This document shows, piece by piece, positions 29,754 through 39,851 of a stretch of DNA of 64,000 bases. The DNA comes from Paraburkholderia sp. SOS3. GTDB lineage: Bacteria; Pseudomonadota; Gammaproteobacteria; Burkholderiales; Burkholderiaceae. Numbering within the stretch: position 1 is the stretch's first letter; every line of letters begins with the position of its first letter. The stretch lies in NCBI RefSeq assembly GCF_001922345.1, contig NZ_CP018811.1, forward strand, positions 1,984,001 through 2,048,000. Reading direction: 5' to 3'. A program made the translations under genes and the position numbers. The notes beneath the pieces are model-generated. The model was given only the letters and a program-made list of their open reading frames with translations. It made no database searches and was not told the DNA's origin.

Positions 29754-30650
29754 ATGACCGAATCCCGTTCAGACTTCGTTTCCGTTCGCGGCGTGCGTTT
29801 GCACGTGCGCCGCTGGGGCCGCGCGGACGCACCGGCGCTCTTCATGCTGCACGGCTGGATGGACGTTGCCGCATCGTTCCAGTTCGTCGTCGAAGCGCTG
29901 GTCGACAGTGTGGGCGACAAATGGCAGGTCATCGCGCCCGATGCGCGCGGTTTCGGCCTGTCGGACTGGCCCGTCGCGGCGAACGGCGGCGGCCACTACT
30001 GGTTTCACGAATACCTTGCGGACCTCGACGCCTTGCTCGACCACTATGCGCCGGCCGGTGCGGTGAACCTCGTCGGCCACAGCATGGGCGCGAACGTGGT
30101 GTGTCTGTATGCGGGCGTGCGGCCCGAACGCGTGCGGCGCGTCGTCGATCTCGAGGGCTTCGGTCTCGCGCCCGCGCGCGCCGAGCAGGCGCCGCGGCGT
30201 CTGCGCGGTTGGCTCGACGAACTGCGCGAGCCGCCGCGGCTGCGCCGCTATGCGTCGCTCGACGACGTGGCGGCGCGCCTCGTCGCGAACAATCCGCGCC
30301 TCGAGCCTGCTCGCGCGCGCTTTCTCGCGCAGCACTGGTCGAAGCCGGACGGCGAGGGCGGTTACATGCTGCTTGCCGATCCCGCGCACAAGATCCGCAG
30401 CCCGCAGCTGTACCGCATCGACGAGGTGATGGCCGTGTGGGAGCAGGTCAGCGCGAAAGTGCTGCATGTCGAAGCGTTTGCCTCGCCGACGCTCGCGAGC
30501 ATCGCCGGCGAGATTCCGCTCGACGCATTCAAGGCCCGTTTTCGCGCATTTCCGGACTGGCGGGAAGCCATCGTCGACAATGCCGGCCACATGGTCCATC
30601 ACGATCAACCCGAGCGGATCGCGGCGCTGATCGATGCATTCTGCGCATGA
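29754..30650 (+). CDS. Alpha/beta hydrolase (epoxide hydrolase-like)
   Basis: Alpha/beta-fold hydrolase (298 aa). The oxyanion-hole sequence LHGWMD lies at about 27, the nucleophile elbow GHSMGAN at about 107 (Ser), and a C-terminal catalytic His in DNAGHMVHHDQPERI. The N-terminal ESRSDFVSVRGVRLHVRRWG is typical of this large family. Substrate unknown; neighbours do not indicate one. Expected to be cytosolic, with no signal peptide. Confidence 0.88.
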   Translation: MTESRSDFVSVRGVRLHVRRWGRADAPALFMLHGWMDVAASFQFVVEALVDSVGDKWQVIAPDARGFGLSDWPVAANGGGHYWFHEYLADLDALLDHYAPAGAVNLVGHSMGANVVCLYAGVRPERVRRVVDLEGFGLAPARAEQAPRRLRGWLDELREPPRLRRYASLDDVAARLVANNPRLEPARARFLAQHWSKPDGEGGYMLLADPAHKIRSPQLYRIDEVMAVWEQVSAKVLHVEAFASPTLASIAGEIPLDAFKARFRAFPDWREAIVDNAGHMVHHDQPERIAALIDAFCA

Positions 30651-30832
30651 CTTTTTGCGCATAAAAATCGATGTTCGACGCGTGCGCGCAGCGCGCTTCG
30701 GCGTGAGCTCGATAGTCCTTCGCCGCGCGTTCGGTGGGGCACGACGCGACGTTCACAAATCCTCTGCGTCTGCTTAGTGCATTGCAGTAAAATGGTCGGA
30801 CAAGCTTTTGAGATAGTGATTTCACGAGAGTC

Positions 30833-31675
30833 ATGAGCGCCGTTGTGAACGCCGATCTGCATTGCCATTCCACCATCTCCGATGGCGCATTCGCGCCTGT
30901 CGACGTGGCGCGCCGCGCGCATGAGCATGGTGTGACCCTCTGGGCGCTCACCGACCACGACGAGATCGGCGGTCAGGTCGAAGCGCGCAACACGGCGCAG
31001 GCACTGGGTATGGATTATCTGTGCGGCGTCGAGATTTCCGTGACGTGGGCGGCGCGTACCGTGCATATCGTCGGCCTCAATATCGATCCGGCATGCGAGG
31101 CGCTCGTCGAGGGTCTCGAGCGCACGCGCAACGGCCGTCAGGCGCGCGCCGAGGCGATGAGCGAGCAACTGGACGCACTTGGCATTCCGGGCACGTACGA
31201 AGCCGCACTGAAGCTCGCGTCGAATGCGGACATGATTTCGCGTACGCATTTCGCGCGCTGTCTCGTCGAAAACGGGCATTGCAAGTCGACGCAGGACGCG
31301 TTCGATCGCTACCTCGCGGACGGCAAGCCCGGTTACGTCGCGCATCGCTGGTCGAAGCTCGCGGACGCGGTGAAGTGGATTCAGCTTGCGGGCGGCGAGG
31401 CGATCATCGCGCATCCGGGCCGTTACGACTACACGCCGCTCGAATTCGATGCGCTCTTCGGCGAATTCATCGATCTCGGCGGCAAGGCGATCGAAGTGAT
31501 CACGGGCAGCCATACGCCGGACCAGTACCGCGAATATGCGGACGTCGCGCGCCGCTTCGGTTTCGAGGCGTCGCGCGGCTCGGATTTCCACGCGGCCGGC
31601 GAGGGCCGCGTCGAGCTCGGCAGCCTGCCGCCGCTGCCGTCCGACCTGAAGCCGGTCTGGGAACGCTGGTTGTGA
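30833..31675 (+). CDS. PHP-domain phosphoesterase (RNase AM / nucleoside 3',5'-bisphosphate phosphatase type)
   Basis: PHP-fold metallo-enzyme (280 aa) related to E. coli YciV (Rnm/TrpH). Metal-binding motifs occur in order: DLHCHSTISDG at the N-terminus, LTDHDEIGG, GVEIS, IIAHPGRY and RGSDFHAAG. Known relatives remove the 3' phosphate from 3',5'-nucleotides and trim RNA 5' ends. It is followed after 73 bp by a YciO-family gene, the same neighbour as in E. coli, supporting the assignment. The ATG is clear, with no signal peptide. Confidence 0.88.
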   Translation: MSAVVNADLHCHSTISDGAFAPVDVARRAHEHGVTLWALTDHDEIGGQVEARNTAQALGMDYLCGVEISVTWAARTVHIVGLNIDPACEALVEGLERTRNGRQARAEAMSEQLDALGIPGTYEAALKLASNADMISRTHFARCLVENGHCKSTQDAFDRYLADGKPGYVAHRWSKLADAVKWIQLAGGEAIIAHPGRYDYTPLEFDALFGEFIDLGGKAIEVITGSHTPDQYREYADVARRFGFEASRGSDFHAAGEGRVELGSLPPLPSDLKPVWERWL

Positions 31676-31748
31676 CGCGCGCGCCGCATGGGCACGCACG
31701 CACCATGCGTGATCCATCGGTACTTCCGCTCACCGAACCGCCGTCATC

Positions 31749-32384
31749 ATGTCCCAATACTTCCGGATCCATCCTGACAATCCGCAACCGCGCCTCATCA
31801 AGCAGGCCGCGCAGATCGTCTGCGGCGGCGGTCTGGTCGCGCTGCCGACCGATTCGAGCTACGCGCTCGCCTGCCGGCTCGACGACAAGCAGGCGGCCGA
31901 GCGTCTGCGGCGCATCCGCGGGCTCGACGACAAGGCGCTGCTCGCCTTGCTCGTGCGCGACCTGTCCGAGCTCGCGAGCTTCGCGATGGTCGACAACCGC
32001 CAGTACCGGCTCATCAAATCCGTGACGCCGGGTCCGTATGTGTTCGTGCTCGAGGCGACCAAAGAAGTGCCGCGGCGCCTGTCGCATCCGTCCCGCAAGA
32101 CGATCGGGCTGCGCGTGCCCGATCACGCAATCACGCTCGCGTTACTCGAGGAGCTCGGCCAGCCGCTGCTCGGCACGACGCTGATCATGCCGGGCGAGAC
32201 GCGGCCGCTCAACGATCCGGAAGAGATCCGCGCGCGCCTCGAAAAACAGGTCGATCTCGTGATAGACGGCGGCGCGTGTGCGTGCGAACCGTCGACGGTG
32301 ATCGACCTGACGGGCGACGAGCCGGTGCTCGTGCGGGCCGGCCGCGGCAGTCTCGCGCCGTTCGGCCTCGAACAGCCGGCCTAG
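31749..32384 (+). CDS. YciO-type Sua5/YrdC family protein
   Basis: RNA-binding YrdC-fold protein (211 aa). The opening MSQYFRIHPDNPQPRLIKQA and GGLVALPTDSSYALAC match YciO rather than TsaC, which makes the tRNA t6A precursor. Conserved features include KALLALLVRDLSELASFA, TPGPYVFVL and KTIGLRVPDH. Its exact function is unproven. It lies downstream of the PHP phosphoesterase, as in E. coli. Confidence 0.88.
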   Translation: MSQYFRIHPDNPQPRLIKQAAQIVCGGGLVALPTDSSYALACRLDDKQAAERLRRIRGLDDKALLALLVRDLSELASFAMVDNRQYRLIKSVTPGPYVFVLEATKEVPRRLSHPSRKTIGLRVPDHAITLALLEELGQPLLGTTLIMPGETRPLNDPEEIRARLEKQVDLVIDGGACACEPSTVIDLTGDEPVLVRAGRGSLAPFGLEQPA

Positions 32385-32426
32385 CGAACGGCCGACCTTT
32401 GCGCGACGACAGCGGCGACGACAAGC

Positions 32427-32482
32427 GGGGACCAACGGCAACGGGGACCGACGGCACGAACACGAACACGACCAACGGCAAC
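32427..32482. repeat. Degenerate 13-16 bp repeats between yciO-like and M50 genes
   Basis: Imperfect units related to GGGGACCAACGGCAAC occur at 32427, 32443 and, shortened, at 32470, with an ACGAAC-rich stretch between. No gene is seen in this 174-bp gap. Confidence 0.5.
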
Positions 32483-32543
32483 GACCACGGCGTTATTTCG
32501 AACGTGATCACGCAAACCGGACAGACGCGGCAGGCCGCGTTGT

Positions 32544-32549
32544 TACAAT
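32544..32549 (+). promoter_or_regulatory. Candidate -10 box very close to the M50 protease start
   Basis: TACAAT lies only 9 bp before the ATG at 32559. If used, the transcript would start within a few bases of the start codon. No strong -35 is seen. Confidence 0.35.
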
Positions 32550-32558
32550 AGCCGCGCT

Positions 32559-33221
32559 ATGGAATCTTCCCTGATACAAACAATCGTCGTCTATGCGCTG
32601 CCGGTCGTGTTCGCGATCACGCTGCATGAGGCCGCCCACGGTTACGTCGCCCGCATGCTCGGCGACAACACCGCCTATGTGCTTGGCCGCGTTTCCTTCA
32701 ACCCGATGCGTCATATCGATCCGCTCGGCACGATCGCGATCCCGCTGCTGCTGTATTTCGCGACGAGCGGCGCGTTCATGTTCGGCTACGCGAAGCCGGT
32801 GCCGGTCGCATTCGGCAATCTGCGCAATCCGCGCTGGGGCTCGCTGTGGGTCGCGCTTGCCGGACCGCTGTGCAATTTCATCCAGGCGCTCGTGTGGGGC
32901 GTATTCGGCGTCGCGCTCGCCGCGATGAATATCGAAGAACCATTTTTCACGCGGATGGCATCGGCCGGCGTCGGCATCAATCTCGTGCTCGGCGTGTTGA
33001 ACCTGTTTCCGCTACCGCCGCTCGACGGCGGCCGCGTGCTGGCCGCGCTGTTGCCGCCGCGACCGTCGATCATGCTGTCGCGCATCGAGCCGTACGGCTT
33101 TTTCATCGTGATGGCGCTCGTGCTGACCGGCACGCTGACGAAATTCTGGCTGCGGCCGCTCGTCGGTCTCGGCTACGATGCCGTGACCGCCATCCTGACC
33201 CCTCTCGTCTCGCTTCTTTGA
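32559..33221 (+). CDS. Site-2 protease family protein (M50 metallopeptidase)
   Basis: Polytopic membrane metalloprotease (220 aa) with the zinc motif HEAAH in the first helix region (ITLHEAAHGYVARML). The third ligand region NLFPLPPLDGGRV lies near residue 150. About five hydrophobic segments are present, and no PDZ domain, so it belongs to the small Rip/SpoIVFB-like M50 group rather than RseP. The substrate is unknown. It is 7 bp upstream of trpS and probably cotranscribed with it. Confidence 0.92.
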   Translation: MESSLIQTIVVYALPVVFAITLHEAAHGYVARMLGDNTAYVLGRVSFNPMRHIDPLGTIAIPLLLYFATSGAFMFGYAKPVPVAFGNLRNPRWGSLWVALAGPLCNFIQALVWGVFGVALAAMNIEEPFFTRMASAGVGINLVLGVLNLFPLPPLDGGRVLAALLPPRPSIMLSRIEPYGFFIVMALVLTGTLTKFWLRPLVGLGYDAVTAILTPLVSLL

Positions 33222-33228
33222 TCAGACC

Positions 33229-34431
33229 ATGTACCCAGACCGAATTTTCTCCGGTATGCGACCTACGGGCTCGCTGCATCTCGGCCACTACCACGGCGTA
33301 CTGAAAAACTGGGTGCGGCTGCAGTCCGAGTATCCGTGTTTCTTCTGCGTCGTCGACTGGCACGCGCTGACGACGCACTATGAAACGCCCGAGGTGATCG
33401 AAAAAAACGTCTGGGAAGTGCTGATCGACTGGCTCGCTTCGGGCATCGACCCGGCGCAGGCCACGCTGTTTATCCAGAGCCGCGTGCCCGAGCATGCGGA
33501 ACTGGCGCTGCTGCTCGGCATGAGCACGCCGCTTGGCTGGCTCGAACGCGTGCCGACGTACAAGGAGCAGATGGAGAAGCTGAAAGACAAGGACCTGTCC
33601 ACTTACGGCTTCCTGGGCTATCCGGTGCTGATGGCGGCCGACATTCTGCTTTATCGCGGCTCGCTCGTGCCGGTCGGCGAAGACCAGGTGCCGCACGTCG
33701 AGATGACGCGCGAAATCGCGCGGCGCTTCAATTACCTGTACGGCCGCGAGCCGGGCTTCGAGGAGAAGGCGCTGGAAGCCGCGAAGAAGCTCGGCGGCAA
33801 ACGCGCGAAGCTGTACCACGAGCTGCGCAATTCGTATCAGCAGGAGGGCGACGACGAAGCGCTCGAAAAAGCGCGCGCGATGCTGCAGGAGTCGCAGAGT
33901 CTTTCCATGAGCGATCGCGAGCGGCTGTTCGGCTACCTCGAAGGCTCGCGCAAGATCATTCTCGTCGAGCCGCAGGCAATGTTGACCGAGGCGTCGCGCA
34001 TGCCGGGCCTCGATGGGCAGAAGATGTCGAAGTCGTACGGCAACACGATCGGCTTGCGTGAAGACGCCGAGACGATCACGAAGAAAGTGCGCACGATGCC
34101 GACCGATCCGGCGCGCGTGCGCCGCACCGACCCGGGCGATCCCGACAAGTGCCCGGTGTGGCAGCTGCATCAGGTCTATACCGATGAGGCAACGCACGAA
34201 TGGGTGCAAAAGGGTTGCCGTTCGGCCGGCATCGGTTGCCTCGAGTGCAAGCAGCCCGTTATCGAAGGCATTCTGCGCGAGCAGCAGCCGATGCTCGAGC
34301 GCGCGCAGAAGTACATGGACGATCCGTCGCTGTTGCGTGCCATCGTCGCCGACGGTTGCGACAAGGCGCGCCGTTTCGCGACCGAGACGATGCGCGACGT
34401 GCGCGAGGCGATGGGGCTGTCGTACAACTGA
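33229..34431 (+). CDS. trpS: Tryptophan--tRNA ligase
   Basis: Class I synthetase (400 aa; E. coli 334). The HIGH-type motif is LHLGHYHG near residue 20, and the KMSKS motif is GLDGQKMSKSYGN. Between them lies an insertion of roughly 65 residues (about 180-245, from EKALEAAKKLGGKRAK to the GYLEGSRK region) not found in E. coli TrpS, typical of a longer class I form known in beta-proteobacteria. Two Cys lie in the C-terminal part (SAGIGCLECKQ). The methyltransferase gene starts 32 bp downstream. Confidence 0.95.
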   Translation: MYPDRIFSGMRPTGSLHLGHYHGVLKNWVRLQSEYPCFFCVVDWHALTTHYETPEVIEKNVWEVLIDWLASGIDPAQATLFIQSRVPEHAELALLLGMSTPLGWLERVPTYKEQMEKLKDKDLSTYGFLGYPVLMAADILLYRGSLVPVGEDQVPHVEMTREIARRFNYLYGREPGFEEKALEAAKKLGGKRAKLYHELRNSYQQEGDDEALEKARAMLQESQSLSMSDRERLFGYLEGSRKIILVEPQAMLTEASRMPGLDGQKMSKSYGNTIGLREDAETITKKVRTMPTDPARVRRTDPGDPDKCPVWQLHQVYTDEATHEWVQKGCRSAGIGCLECKQPVIEGILREQQPMLERAQKYMDDPSLLRAIVADGCDKARRFATETMRDVREAMGLSYN

Positions 34432-34462
34432 TGCGCGCGTGTTCCTGGCGGGCGGGGCTCGC

Positions 34463-35128
34463 ATGAGCGGATTGAACGACGAATCTTCAGACGCGGCGGC
34501 GTCGGGAGCGGCATCTGCGCCGACGCCGCACGGGCTCGGCGAGCCGTCGCGCTGGGTGCGTCGCTGGACGCATCTGGTCGCGCCGGGCGGCGCGGTGCTC
34601 GACGTTGCGTCGGGCGCGGGGCGGCATGCGCGCTGGTTTGCCGCGCACGGGCATCGGGTGACCGCAGTCGACCGCGACGTCGCCGCACTCGCGACGATGC
34701 GCGACGAGCCCGATATCGCCACCGTTGCCGCCGATATCGAAAACGCTGCATGGCCGCTTGCCGCCGATGCGGCATTCGCGGCGGTGGTCGTGACGAATTA
34801 TCTGCATCGGCCGCTTTTTCCGCAGCTGCTGCGCGCGTTGGCGCCAGGCGGCGTGCTGATCTACGAAACCTTCGCGCAGGGAAACGAGTCGGTCGGCAAG
34901 CCATCGACCCCCGCTTTCCTGCTCAAATCGGGCGAACTGCTCGACGCGGTGCGCGGACAGCTTCGCGTGATCGCGTTTCAGGACGGTTTCCTGGCCGAAC
35001 CGCGGCCCGCGTTCATTCAGCGCATCTGCGCGGTCAAGGAAACGTGCGGGAAGCAGCCAGGCGATGCGGAAAGTGTTGCTTTTCCACCCGGATTGCTGGT
35101 TCCCCCGCGTTACGATTTGGCCGGTTAA
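34463..35128 (+). CDS. SAM-dependent methyltransferase
   Basis: Class I methyltransferase (221 aa). The SAM-binding glycine motif is VLDVASGAGRHARWFA (about 46-61), followed by the acidic residue in VTAVDRD and a later motif VVVTNYLHRPLFPQLL. The target molecule is unknown. The ATG at 34463 follows GGCGGGG. It begins 32 bp after trpS and may share its transcript; dapA has its own likely promoter downstream. Confidence 0.88.
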   Translation: MSGLNDESSDAAASGAASAPTPHGLGEPSRWVRRWTHLVAPGGAVLDVASGAGRHARWFAAHGHRVTAVDRDVAALATMRDEPDIATVAADIENAAWPLAADAAFAAVVVTNYLHRPLFPQLLRALAPGGVLIYETFAQGNESVGKPSTPAFLLKSGELLDAVRGQLRVIAFQDGFLAEPRPAFIQRICAVKETCGKQPGDAESVAFPPGLLVPPRYDLAG

Positions 35129-35133
35129 TCCGC

Positions 35134-35139
35134 TACAAT
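35134..35139 (+). promoter_or_regulatory. Candidate -10 box for dapA
   Basis: TACAAT lies 31 bp before the dapA ATG, between the methyltransferase and dapA genes. The best upstream -35 (TTACGA at 35110) is weak, with 18-bp spacing. Confidence 0.4.
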
Positions 35140-35170
35140 TCCGGTTTATTCAGTAAATTCATCGAGTTCA

Positions 35171-36109
<939 letters not shown>

Positions 36110-36248
36110 AACGGACCGTATCGCGAGCCATGCCGTGCAATGCGCATGCTCGCGTGACCGGCCGCACCGGCGCTTTTGTTTAACCATAACGATCACGCCT
36201 CGTTCGGGATCCGAACCTGGCACGCGTTCTAGCGTCACGAAGGACCAC

Positions 36249-37376
36249 ATGAAACGTTCCGCCCTCTACATCCACGCAACGCGCGCCATCGCGCTGGCGC
36301 TTGCGGTCTCTGCGCTTGCTGGTTGCGACACGCTGAACGACGTGCTCGCAACGGACAGGGTCAACTACAAGGACACGCCGACGGCGCCGCCGCTCGCCGT
36401 GCCGAACGATTTGACGGCCGCGCAGATCGACCAGCGCTATGAGGCGCCGCCGGTCGGCACCGCGCTCGGCGGTGCGCCGCAGCGCGCGAAGACCGAAGCC
36501 GGCAACCTGACCGAGGGTGTGCCGACCGCGCAGGATCCGCTCGGCATGCACATCGAGCGCGACGGCGATCGCCGCTGGCTCGTCGTCGACGGCCGCACGC
36601 CGGACCAATTGTGGCCGCAACTGCAGGAGTTCTGGACCGAGAACGGCTTCTCGTTGAAAACGAACGCGCCGTCCACCGGCATCATGACCACGGACTGGGC
36701 CGAAAACCGCGCGAACATTCCCGACGACTGGTTCCGCCGCACGATTGGCCGCGTGATCGATTTCGCGTATTCGTCGGGAACGCGCGACAGCTTCCGCACG
36801 CTCGTTTCGCGCGACGCGACCGGCGCGACCGATATCTCGATCACGCACAGCTCGATGGAAGAGGTGCTGACGGGCATGGACAAGACGTCGTCGAAATGGG
36901 TCGAACGTCCGCGCGATCCCGCGCTCGAAGCGGCCTTCCTGTCGAAGCTGATGCAGAAGTTCGGGCTGACCGACGCGCAATCGAAGCAACTGATCACCGA
37001 TGCGCGTCCGGCGGCGGCAAGCGCCAAGCTGGCCGGCGAAACCACGCTCGACCTGCCTGAGTCTTTTGACCGGGCGTGGCTGCGCGTCGGCCTTGCGCTC
37101 GACCGCACCAACTTCACGGTCGACAATCGCGATCGCGAGAAGGGCATTTATTACGTCCGCTATGCCGACTCCTTGCAGGAAGTGAAGCGCGAGGGGCTCT
37201 TCGGCAAGCTCTTCACCAGTGATCCGAAGAAATCGAAAAGTCCCGAGTACCTCGTCAATGTGCGTCCGACCAGCGACACCATGACGCAGGTCGCCGTGGT
37301 CGACTCGAACGGGCAGATCGATACGTCTTCGGACGCGCAGCGCATCGTGTCGCTGCTGCATGCACAGCTGAACTAA
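36249..37376 (+). CDS. bamC: Outer membrane protein assembly factor BamC
   Basis: Lipoprotein of the beta-barrel assembly (BAM) complex (375 aa; E. coli 344). The signal peptide ends in lipobox LAGC (about 22-25). The N-terminal unstructured lasso segment (DRVNYKDTPTAPPLAVPNDL) is conserved, followed by two helix-grip domains. The start at 36249 (MKRSALYIHATR) gives a proper signal peptide. Adjacency to dapA matches E. coli. BamB is encoded about 9 kb away in the window. Confidence 0.93.
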   Translation: MKRSALYIHATRAIALALAVSALAGCDTLNDVLATDRVNYKDTPTAPPLAVPNDLTAAQIDQRYEAPPVGTALGGAPQRAKTEAGNLTEGVPTAQDPLGMHIERDGDRRWLVVDGRTPDQLWPQLQEFWTENGFSLKTNAPSTGIMTTDWAENRANIPDDWFRRTIGRVIDFAYSSGTRDSFRTLVSRDATGATDISITHSSMEEVLTGMDKTSSKWVERPRDPALEAAFLSKLMQKFGLTDAQSKQLITDARPAAASAKLAGETTLDLPESFDRAWLRVGLALDRTNFTVDNRDREKGIYYVRYADSLQEVKREGLFGKLFTSDPKKSKSPEYLVNVRPTSDTMTQVAVVDSNGQIDTSSDAQRIVSLLHAQLN

Positions 37377-37383
37377 CGCGGCC

Positions 37384-38157
37384 GTGCGGTTCGCCAGTCT
37401 GGGAAGCGGCAGCGAAGGCAATGCACTGGTCGTCGAAGCCCAAAGCGGAACGACGACCACACGCGTGCTGCTCGATTGCGGTTTCTCGGCGACGGAAGTC
37501 GAACGGCGGCTCGCGCGCATCGGTCTCGATGCTGCGCCGTTTGCCGCCATTCTCATCACCCACGAACACAGCGACCATATCGGTAGCGCGTTGACGCTCG
37601 CCCGTCGGTGGTCGGTTCCGTTGTATATGAGCTGGGGTACGGCCCGCGCCGTCGGCGCCGACGAAGCGGACGTCGATTTGCGCGTGCTGTGGGGCGACGA
37701 AGCGGTCGCGGTCGGCGACCTTGGCGTGCTGCCTTATACGGTGCCACATGACGCCCGCGAACCATTGCAATACGTGTTCTCGGACGGCGCGTCGCGGCTC
37801 GGCGTACTCACCGACGTCGGCACGTCGACGCCGCATATCAACGCGGTGCTAAGCGGCTGCGACGCGCTCGTGCTCGAATGCAACCACGACCTCGGCATGC
37901 TGGCGACGAGCCGTTATCCCGCGTCGCTGAAAGCGCGCATCGGCGGCAACCATGGTCATCTGAACAATGACGCAGCCGCTGCGATACTTGCTTCGCTTGA
38001 CCGGTCGCGGTTGCGTCATCTGGTCGCGGCGCATTTGAGTCAGCAGAATAATCTGCCGGAACTGGCGCAGGCTGCGATGGCCGCCGTGATGAACGCCGCG
38101 GCAGCGGACGTCGTGGTCGCGTCGCAGGACAGCGGTTTCGACTGGCTGACGCTCTAA
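37384..38157 (+). CDS. MBL-fold metallo-hydrolase (YycJ/WalJ-like)
   Basis: Cytosolic metallo-beta-lactamase-fold protein (257 aa). Metal ligands are in THEHSDHIGS, with further conserved His/Asp residues in GVLTDVGTSTPH, LECNHDL and AAHLSQQNN. The sequence resembles YycJ/WalJ-type nucleases and their proteobacterial relatives; activity is not established here. The start is GTG at 37384, 7 bp after the bamC stop, so it is probably cotranscribed with dapA-bamC. A strong terminator follows. Confidence 0.88.
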   Translation: MRFASLGSGSEGNALVVEAQSGTTTTRVLLDCGFSATEVERRLARIGLDAAPFAAILITHEHSDHIGSALTLARRWSVPLYMSWGTARAVGADEADVDLRVLWGDEAVAVGDLGVLPYTVPHDAREPLQYVFSDGASRLGVLTDVGTSTPHINAVLSGCDALVLECNHDLGMLATSRYPASLKARIGGNHGHLNNDAAAAILASLDRSRLRHLVAAHLSQQNNLPELAQAAMAAVMNAAAADVVVASQDSGFDWLTL

Positions 38158-38210
38158 TTTCGTTCTGATTGCCCGTCAGGGCGGTTCGACAAAAATCCAG
38201 CGCTGAAAGC

Positions 38211-38244
38211 AAAACGCCCGTGACGATATGTCACGGGCGTTTTT
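38211..38244. terminator. Bidirectional intrinsic terminator
   Basis: The 14-bp stem AAAACGCCCGTGAC (38211-38224) pairs with 38230-38243 across a GATAT loop and is flanked by A and T runs. It can stop the dapA-bamC-MBL unit (+) and the BI-1 gene (-). Confidence 0.9.
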
Positions 38245-38304
38245 CCGACTGAAGCCGGCCGATGCTACGAGGATGCGCTCGCGGCCGGCTTCGTTTTCAT
38301 GACG

Positions 38305-39003
38305 TCAGTTGCGGTTGCCGCCGAAGATGCCGAGCAGCGCAAGCAGATTGACGAACACGTTGTACAGGTCGAGGTAAATCGCGAGCGTTGCCGTAATGTA
38401 GTTCGTTTCACCGCCGTTCACGACGCGCTGCACGTCGAACAGCATGTACGCCGAGAAAATCACGATGGCGAGCACCGAAATGGTGAGCATCAGCGCCGGC
38501 AGTTGCAGGAACAGATTCGCGACCATCGCGAGCAGCAGCACGATCACGCCGACGAAGAGCCACTTGCCGAGGCCGGAGAAATCGCGCTTGCTGACCGTGG
38601 CAACCGTCGCCATCGCGGCGAAGATCACACCGGTGCCACCGAACGCGAGCATGATCAGCGACGGGCCGTTCGAGAAGCCGAGAATGAAGCTCAGCAGACG
38701 CGACAGCATCAGGCCCATGAAGAACGTGAAGCCTAGCAGCACGAATACGCCCGCTGCGCTGTCCTTCGTCTTCTGGATGGCGAACATGAAGCCGAACGCA
38801 ATCGCGAAGAACGCCAGCATGCTCATCGCGGGGCTGGTGGCGGCGAACAGCGAGAAGCCCGTGACGACGCCCACCCACGCGCCCAGCACCGTCGGCACCA
38901 TCGACAGCGCGAGCAGCCAGTAGGTGTTGCGCAGTACGCGGTTGCGTGTTTCGGCCGAGGTGACGACGCCGCCGCGGCCAAAGTTATAGGGGGATTCGTT
39001 CAT
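38305..39003 (-). CDS. Bax inhibitor-1 (BI-1/YccA) family membrane protein
   Basis: A 232-aa polytopic inner-membrane protein with about seven hydrophobic segments, of the UPF0005/TMBIM family. In E. coli the relative YccA interacts with FtsH, and other members can leak Ca2+; the role here is unproven. The N-terminus MNESPYNFGRGGVVTSAETRNRVLRNTYWLL and the C-terminus ending NVFVNLLALLGIFGGNRN are typical of proteobacterial members. The ATG at 39003 has AGGAGAAACC upstream. It converges with the MBL gene. Confidence 0.93.
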   Translation of the reverse strand: MNESPYNFGRGGVVTSAETRNRVLRNTYWLLALSMVPTVLGAWVGVVTGFSLFAATSPAMSMLAFFAIAFGFMFAIQKTKDSAAGVFVLLGFTFFMGLMLSRLLSFILGFSNGPSLIMLAFGGTGVIFAAMATVATVSKRDFSGLGKWLFVGVIVLLLAMVANLFLQLPALMLTISVLAIVIFSAYMLFDVQRVVNGGETNYITATLAIYLDLYNVFVNLLALLGIFGGNRN

Positions 39004-39322
39004 GGTTTCTCCTTGCGTAAGACGCAGTGTTACCCGGTGGTTGCACTATCTGTTCTACGGTGCCGGCGAGCGGATTGCCGCCGGTCACTCGACCCACCAA
39101 TCCTAAGATAAGCCCGGCGCACAGGAGTTTCAATGCGCTTCGCGTCGATTGCAACCCCAAACGCGAGGCTTTTCCCTGGATTCTGTAAAGCGCGGCGGGT
39201 GTTCTGCTGCATTCCGCTTTGATTCTTTCAATGTGTAAGGGTTCAATCGCAATCATACACTGGAACATGCTACAATAGCGGATTCATTTGAATTTGTAAC
39301 TTCTTAATTTTTTGGAGTTTTT
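39004..39322. other. Divergent intergenic region, BI-1 / ndk promoters
   Basis: This 319-bp region is more AT-rich near ndk. TACAAT at 39271-39276 is a plausible -10 for ndk, without a convincing -35. No gene, repeat or RNA structure is recognised. Confidence 0.45.
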
Positions 39323-39748
39323 ATGGCGATCGAACGCACTCTGTCGATTATCAAGCCGGACGCTGTGGCCAAGAACGTGATTGGTCAAATCTACACGCGT
39401 TTCGAAAACGCGGGCCTGAAGATCGTCGCGTCGCGCATGGTGCAACTGTCGCGTGCCGACGCAGAGAAGTTCTATGCCGTGCACCGTGAGCGTCCTTTCT
39501 TCAAGGATCTCGTCGAATTCATGATTTCGGGCCCGGTCGTCGTGCAGGCGCTCGAAGGCGAAAACGCCATTCTGAAGCACCGCGAACTGATGGGCGCGAC
39601 GGACCCGAAGAAGGCCGAAAAGGGCACGATCCGTGCAGATTTCGCCGACAGCATCGACGCCAACGCAGTGCACGGTTCCGATGCCGCCGAAACGGCGCGC
39701 GTCGAAATCGCGTTTTTCTTCCCGGAAGTCAATGTCTACTCGCGCTAG
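39323..39748 (+). CDS. ndk: Nucleoside diphosphate kinase
   Basis: Balances NTP and dNTP pools by phosphate transfer through a phosphohistidine (141 aa). The active-site His is in [12 protein letters not shown] (about H117). The N-terminus [21 protein letters not shown] is a textbook family start. TTGGAG lies 9 nt before the ATG. It lies upstream of rlmN, a neighbour also seen in many gamma-proteobacteria. Confidence 0.97.
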   Translation: MAIERTLSIIKPDAVAKNVIGQIYTRFENAGLKIVASRMVQLSRADAEKFYAVHRERPFFKDLVEFMISGPVVVQALEGENAILKHRELMGATDPKKAEKGTIRADFADSIDANAVHGSDAAETARVEIAFFFPEVNVYSR

Positions 39749-39851
39749 GTCGCGGTAGCGTAGAAACAATGCAGGAGCGGGCGCGAAAGGCAATGCGTTC
39801 ATGTGGCTTGCTGGGTGAACGCAGTCTCGCACTGAAATGGCAGGATTCGAT

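Noticed and set aside
31749..32384. TsaC (threonylcarbamoyl-AMP synthase)
   Set aside because: The N-terminus and the neighbour PHP gene match YciO rather than TsaC; the fold is shared, so the t6A function was not assigned.
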